DNA from: Chroococcidiopsis thermalis PCC 7203
Lineage (GTDB): Bacteria; Cyanobacteriota; Cyanobacteriia; Cyanobacteriales; Chroococcidiopsidaceae
Length of the DNA: 64,000 bases
Assembly (NCBI RefSeq): GCF_000317125.1
Contig: NC_019695.1
Location: 2,034,336 to 2,098,335, forward strand
Direction: 5' to 3'
The number at the start of each line of letters is the position of its first letter. The stretch's first letter is position 1. The translations under genes were made by a program, and so were the position numbers. Of the stretch, positions 62,392-64,000 are shown in pieces. The notes beneath the pieces are model-generated. The model was not told the origin of the DNA. It saw nothing but the letters and a program-made list of their open reading frames with translations, and did no database searches.

Positions 62392-64000
62392 TCAAGCTGT
62401 TCTCACCAACTCCGATCGCTGTAAATCGAGCTTTCTCTCTAGTATTTCCTTGGATATGAAGCGATCGGGGTTAAGATTCTCTATGGAAGCTGGGAGAAAA
62501 CCACTACGTACTAAGAAAGAAAAGTAAGCTTTTAGAAGTTGACCGCCAACCGGGGGACAAACGATAGAAGTACCTAAAAGTCCATTGATTGTGTTTTGGC
62601 AGTCATGCACCTGGGACGATAGCAAAGAGGTTTCTAAATAAGTCTGTTGTTTTTCAGACTTCTCAGTTAGAAGAGAGGATAAGGGACTCAAGGCATTTGT
62701 TTGCGAAAGTTCTGGATCGAGCAGCTTTGATTGCCACATTTCATAAGGGATCTGCTGAATTGGGTAGCCGAGAATGTGCATCACACTCACTAACTGGCTC
62801 AAATGTAAGGGGTGAGGATTGAGTAGATGAAAAGTTTTGCCTATAGATTCAGGTTGCCTGGACAAGTGAACGATAGCTTTACTTACATAGTCTACTGGAG
62901 TCATGTTAATTTTACGCTCTAACAGTGGTGCTGCATTAAGCTGAATCATGCCTTTGATCAACCGGCACATTAAATCATTTGTTTGAGAAACACCTGTTTG
63001 GCTATGACCAGTTATCATGCCTGGTCTGTAAACACAGACGGGAATTCCTCTATCTCTTGCAGCCATGACTAACTTCTCTGCAACCCATTTACTTTGAGCA
63101 TACCCATTGAAAAAACCGTCGCTGTGAGCGAGATCCTCGTCTTCTCTAATTACCTCCTTGCCAAAGTATGAAGGTGACTGGAATACATCAAGGGTAGAAA
63201 TGTAATGGACAGGAGTAACTTTGACTTGACTAGCTAATCTTAATACTTCCTGAGTACCCAGCACATTAGCTGCTCTCAGTAATGCGTACGGATAGACTAA
63301 GTTAATTAACGCACCACTATGATAAATTAGATCGAGCTTACCAGCTAACTCGCAAAATTCTTGACAAGAAAGCCCCAAATATGGTTGCGATAAATCTCCC
63401 ACTACCGGAATAATTCTACAACTCCAGTCTTCATGCCAGAGACTATAACGCTCTAGATTGCTTTGAATCCGATATCTGCCTTCTTCAAAACTAGAAGCAC
63501 GAACTAAACAATAAATACTTGCTTTGGTTTTTGATAGTAACTCATTTAGCAAGAACGCTCCAATAAAACCAGTCGCTCCAGTTAAAAATATATGCTTCGG
63601 CTCTGCTATATTAGTACATGCAGTTGCTGAATAAATTGTGAGATCTAGAATAGTATCAACCTGTAAATCAGTCTCTACTGTATCATTTATACCAGCATTT
63701 AAATGCCTTACTAAATCAATTGCCTCAACTAATCCTGCTATAGTAGGTTTCTTGAATAGGTAAAATAAAGGTACATCTATCTGGAACATTTTTTTGATTT
63801 GAGAAAGTAACTGAGCTGTTAGTAGTGAATGTCCTCCTAATTCAAAGAAATTATCATATATACCTACTTGCTCAATCTCTAAAATCTGAGACCAAACTTC
63901 GGCTAATTGCTGCTCGATCGAGGTACTGGGTGACACATAAGTTTGAGTTAAAGCAGGTCTAGTATTTTTAGGTTCGGGTAGCGAACGCCGATCTACCTTA
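62392..64000 (-). CDS. NRPS C-terminal part: adenylation end, peptidyl carrier, thioester reductase (cut by window edge)
   Basis: The 5' end lies beyond 64000. At the edge the translation reads KVDRRSLPEPKN, the A10 motif ending an adenylation domain. It continues without a stop into a carrier domain (EQQLAEVWSQILEIEQVGIY, then FFELGGHSLLTAQLLSQIKK with the phosphopantetheine Ser). The rest is a thioester-reductase domain: NAD(P)H motif FLTGATGFIGAFLLNELL, YHSGALINLVYPYALLRAAN, YAQSKWVAEKLV (YxxxK) and VYRPGMITG. This terminal domain should release the product reductively as an aldehyde or alcohol. GTG 63936 is internal, not the true start. Substrate codes lie outside the window. Confidence 0.92.
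   Translation of the reverse strand, partial: KVDRRSLPEPKNTRPALTQTYVSPSTSIEQQLAEVWSQILEIEQVGIYDNFFELGGHSLLTAQLLSQIKKMFQIDVPLFYLFKKPTIAGLVEAIDLVRHLNAGINDTVETDLQVDTILDLTIYSATACTNIAEPKHIFLTGATGFIGAFLLNELLSKTKASIYCLVRASSFEEGRYRIQSNLERYSLWHEDWSCRIIPVVGDLSQPYLGLSCQEFCELAGKLDLIYHSGALINLVYPYALLRAANVLGTQEVLRLASQVKVTPVHYISTLDVFQSPSYFGKEVIREDEDLAHSDGFFNGYAQSKWVAEKLVMAARDRGIPVCVYRPGMITGHSQTGVSQTNDLMCRLIKGMIQLNAAPLLERKINMTPVDYVSKAIVHLSRQPESIGKTFHLLNPHPLHLSQLVSVMHILGYPIQQIPYEMWQSKLLDPELSQTNALSPLSSLLTEKSEKQQTYLETSLLSSQVHDCQNTINGLLGTSIVCPPVGGQLLKAYFSFLVRSGFLPASIENLNPDRFISKEILERKLDLQRSELVRTA

Overview
The window is chromosomal DNA from a cyanobacterium. The palindrome GCGATCGC (HIP1) and its core CGATCG recur throughout, many families are cyanobacterial (bidirectional Hox hydrogenase, DUF1822, DUF928, DUF2499/DUF3593, cyanobacterial-type GshA), and intergenic spaces are full of short tandem 7-10 bp repeats (STRRs) of the kind known from Nostoc- and Chroococcidiopsis-like genomes. 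I cannot name the genus from sequence alone.

Layout. 1-2.4 kb: end of a [NiFe] hydrogenase operon (hoxH, hoxW, hypA). 2.4-8.1 kb, minus strand: a tight five-gene operon reading sigma factor, DUF1822 protein, CHAT-CHASE2 membrane protein, DUF928 exported protein, PhzF-like enzyme; its function is unknown to me and it is the best candidate for an undescribed system. 8.3-14.6 kb: a decayed mobile/defence island with an IS701-type transposase remnant, a DUF1998 helicase-nuclease broken by an in-frame stop, an AlbA_2-type regulator broken by a frameshift, degraded TnsC and TniQ pieces resembling those of type V-K CRISPR-associated transposons, a possible transposon end, a tyrosine recombinase and tRNA-Met(CAT). 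14.8-22.3 kb: cell-envelope and housekeeping genes (WecA/MraY-type transferase, LysM-M23 peptidase, trmL, gshA, a CSLREA-type exported protein). 22.4-26.1 kb: rbsB-rbsA-rbsC sugar ABC transporter. 26.6-30 kb: phoH, khpA-like, rpsP, ffh. 31-34.8 kb: GH13 amylase with CBM20 and an unusual histidine kinase.

35-41.5 kb is an iron-uptake-like block: PepSY membrane protein, AMIN/TonB-dependent siderophore receptor, PchR-like AraC regulator and a DICT-type kinase lacking the phosphoacceptor histidine. 41.6-49.6 kb: murE, a thioredoxin-fold protein, cysH, an S23-type four-helix protein, sbcD, csaB, DUF2499/DUF3593, hisA and a small exported protein. 49.8-55.2 kb: three tandem paralogous peptide-type substrate-binding lipoproteins with no permease nearby. 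55.3-62.2 kb: larB, a GT2 glycosyltransferase, trpD, a response regulator and a large hybrid kinase. The right edge cuts an NRPS gene ending in A10-PCP-thioester reductase.

A window-wide theme is repeat DNA inside genes: STRR-derived sequence is translated inside and at the 3' end of murE, in the linker of the 33.2-kb kinase and at the end of the four-helix gene, and a GC-rich palindrome seen at several intergenic sites is embedded in trpD. Many start codons had to be moved downstream because upstream in-frame extensions are only translated repeat.
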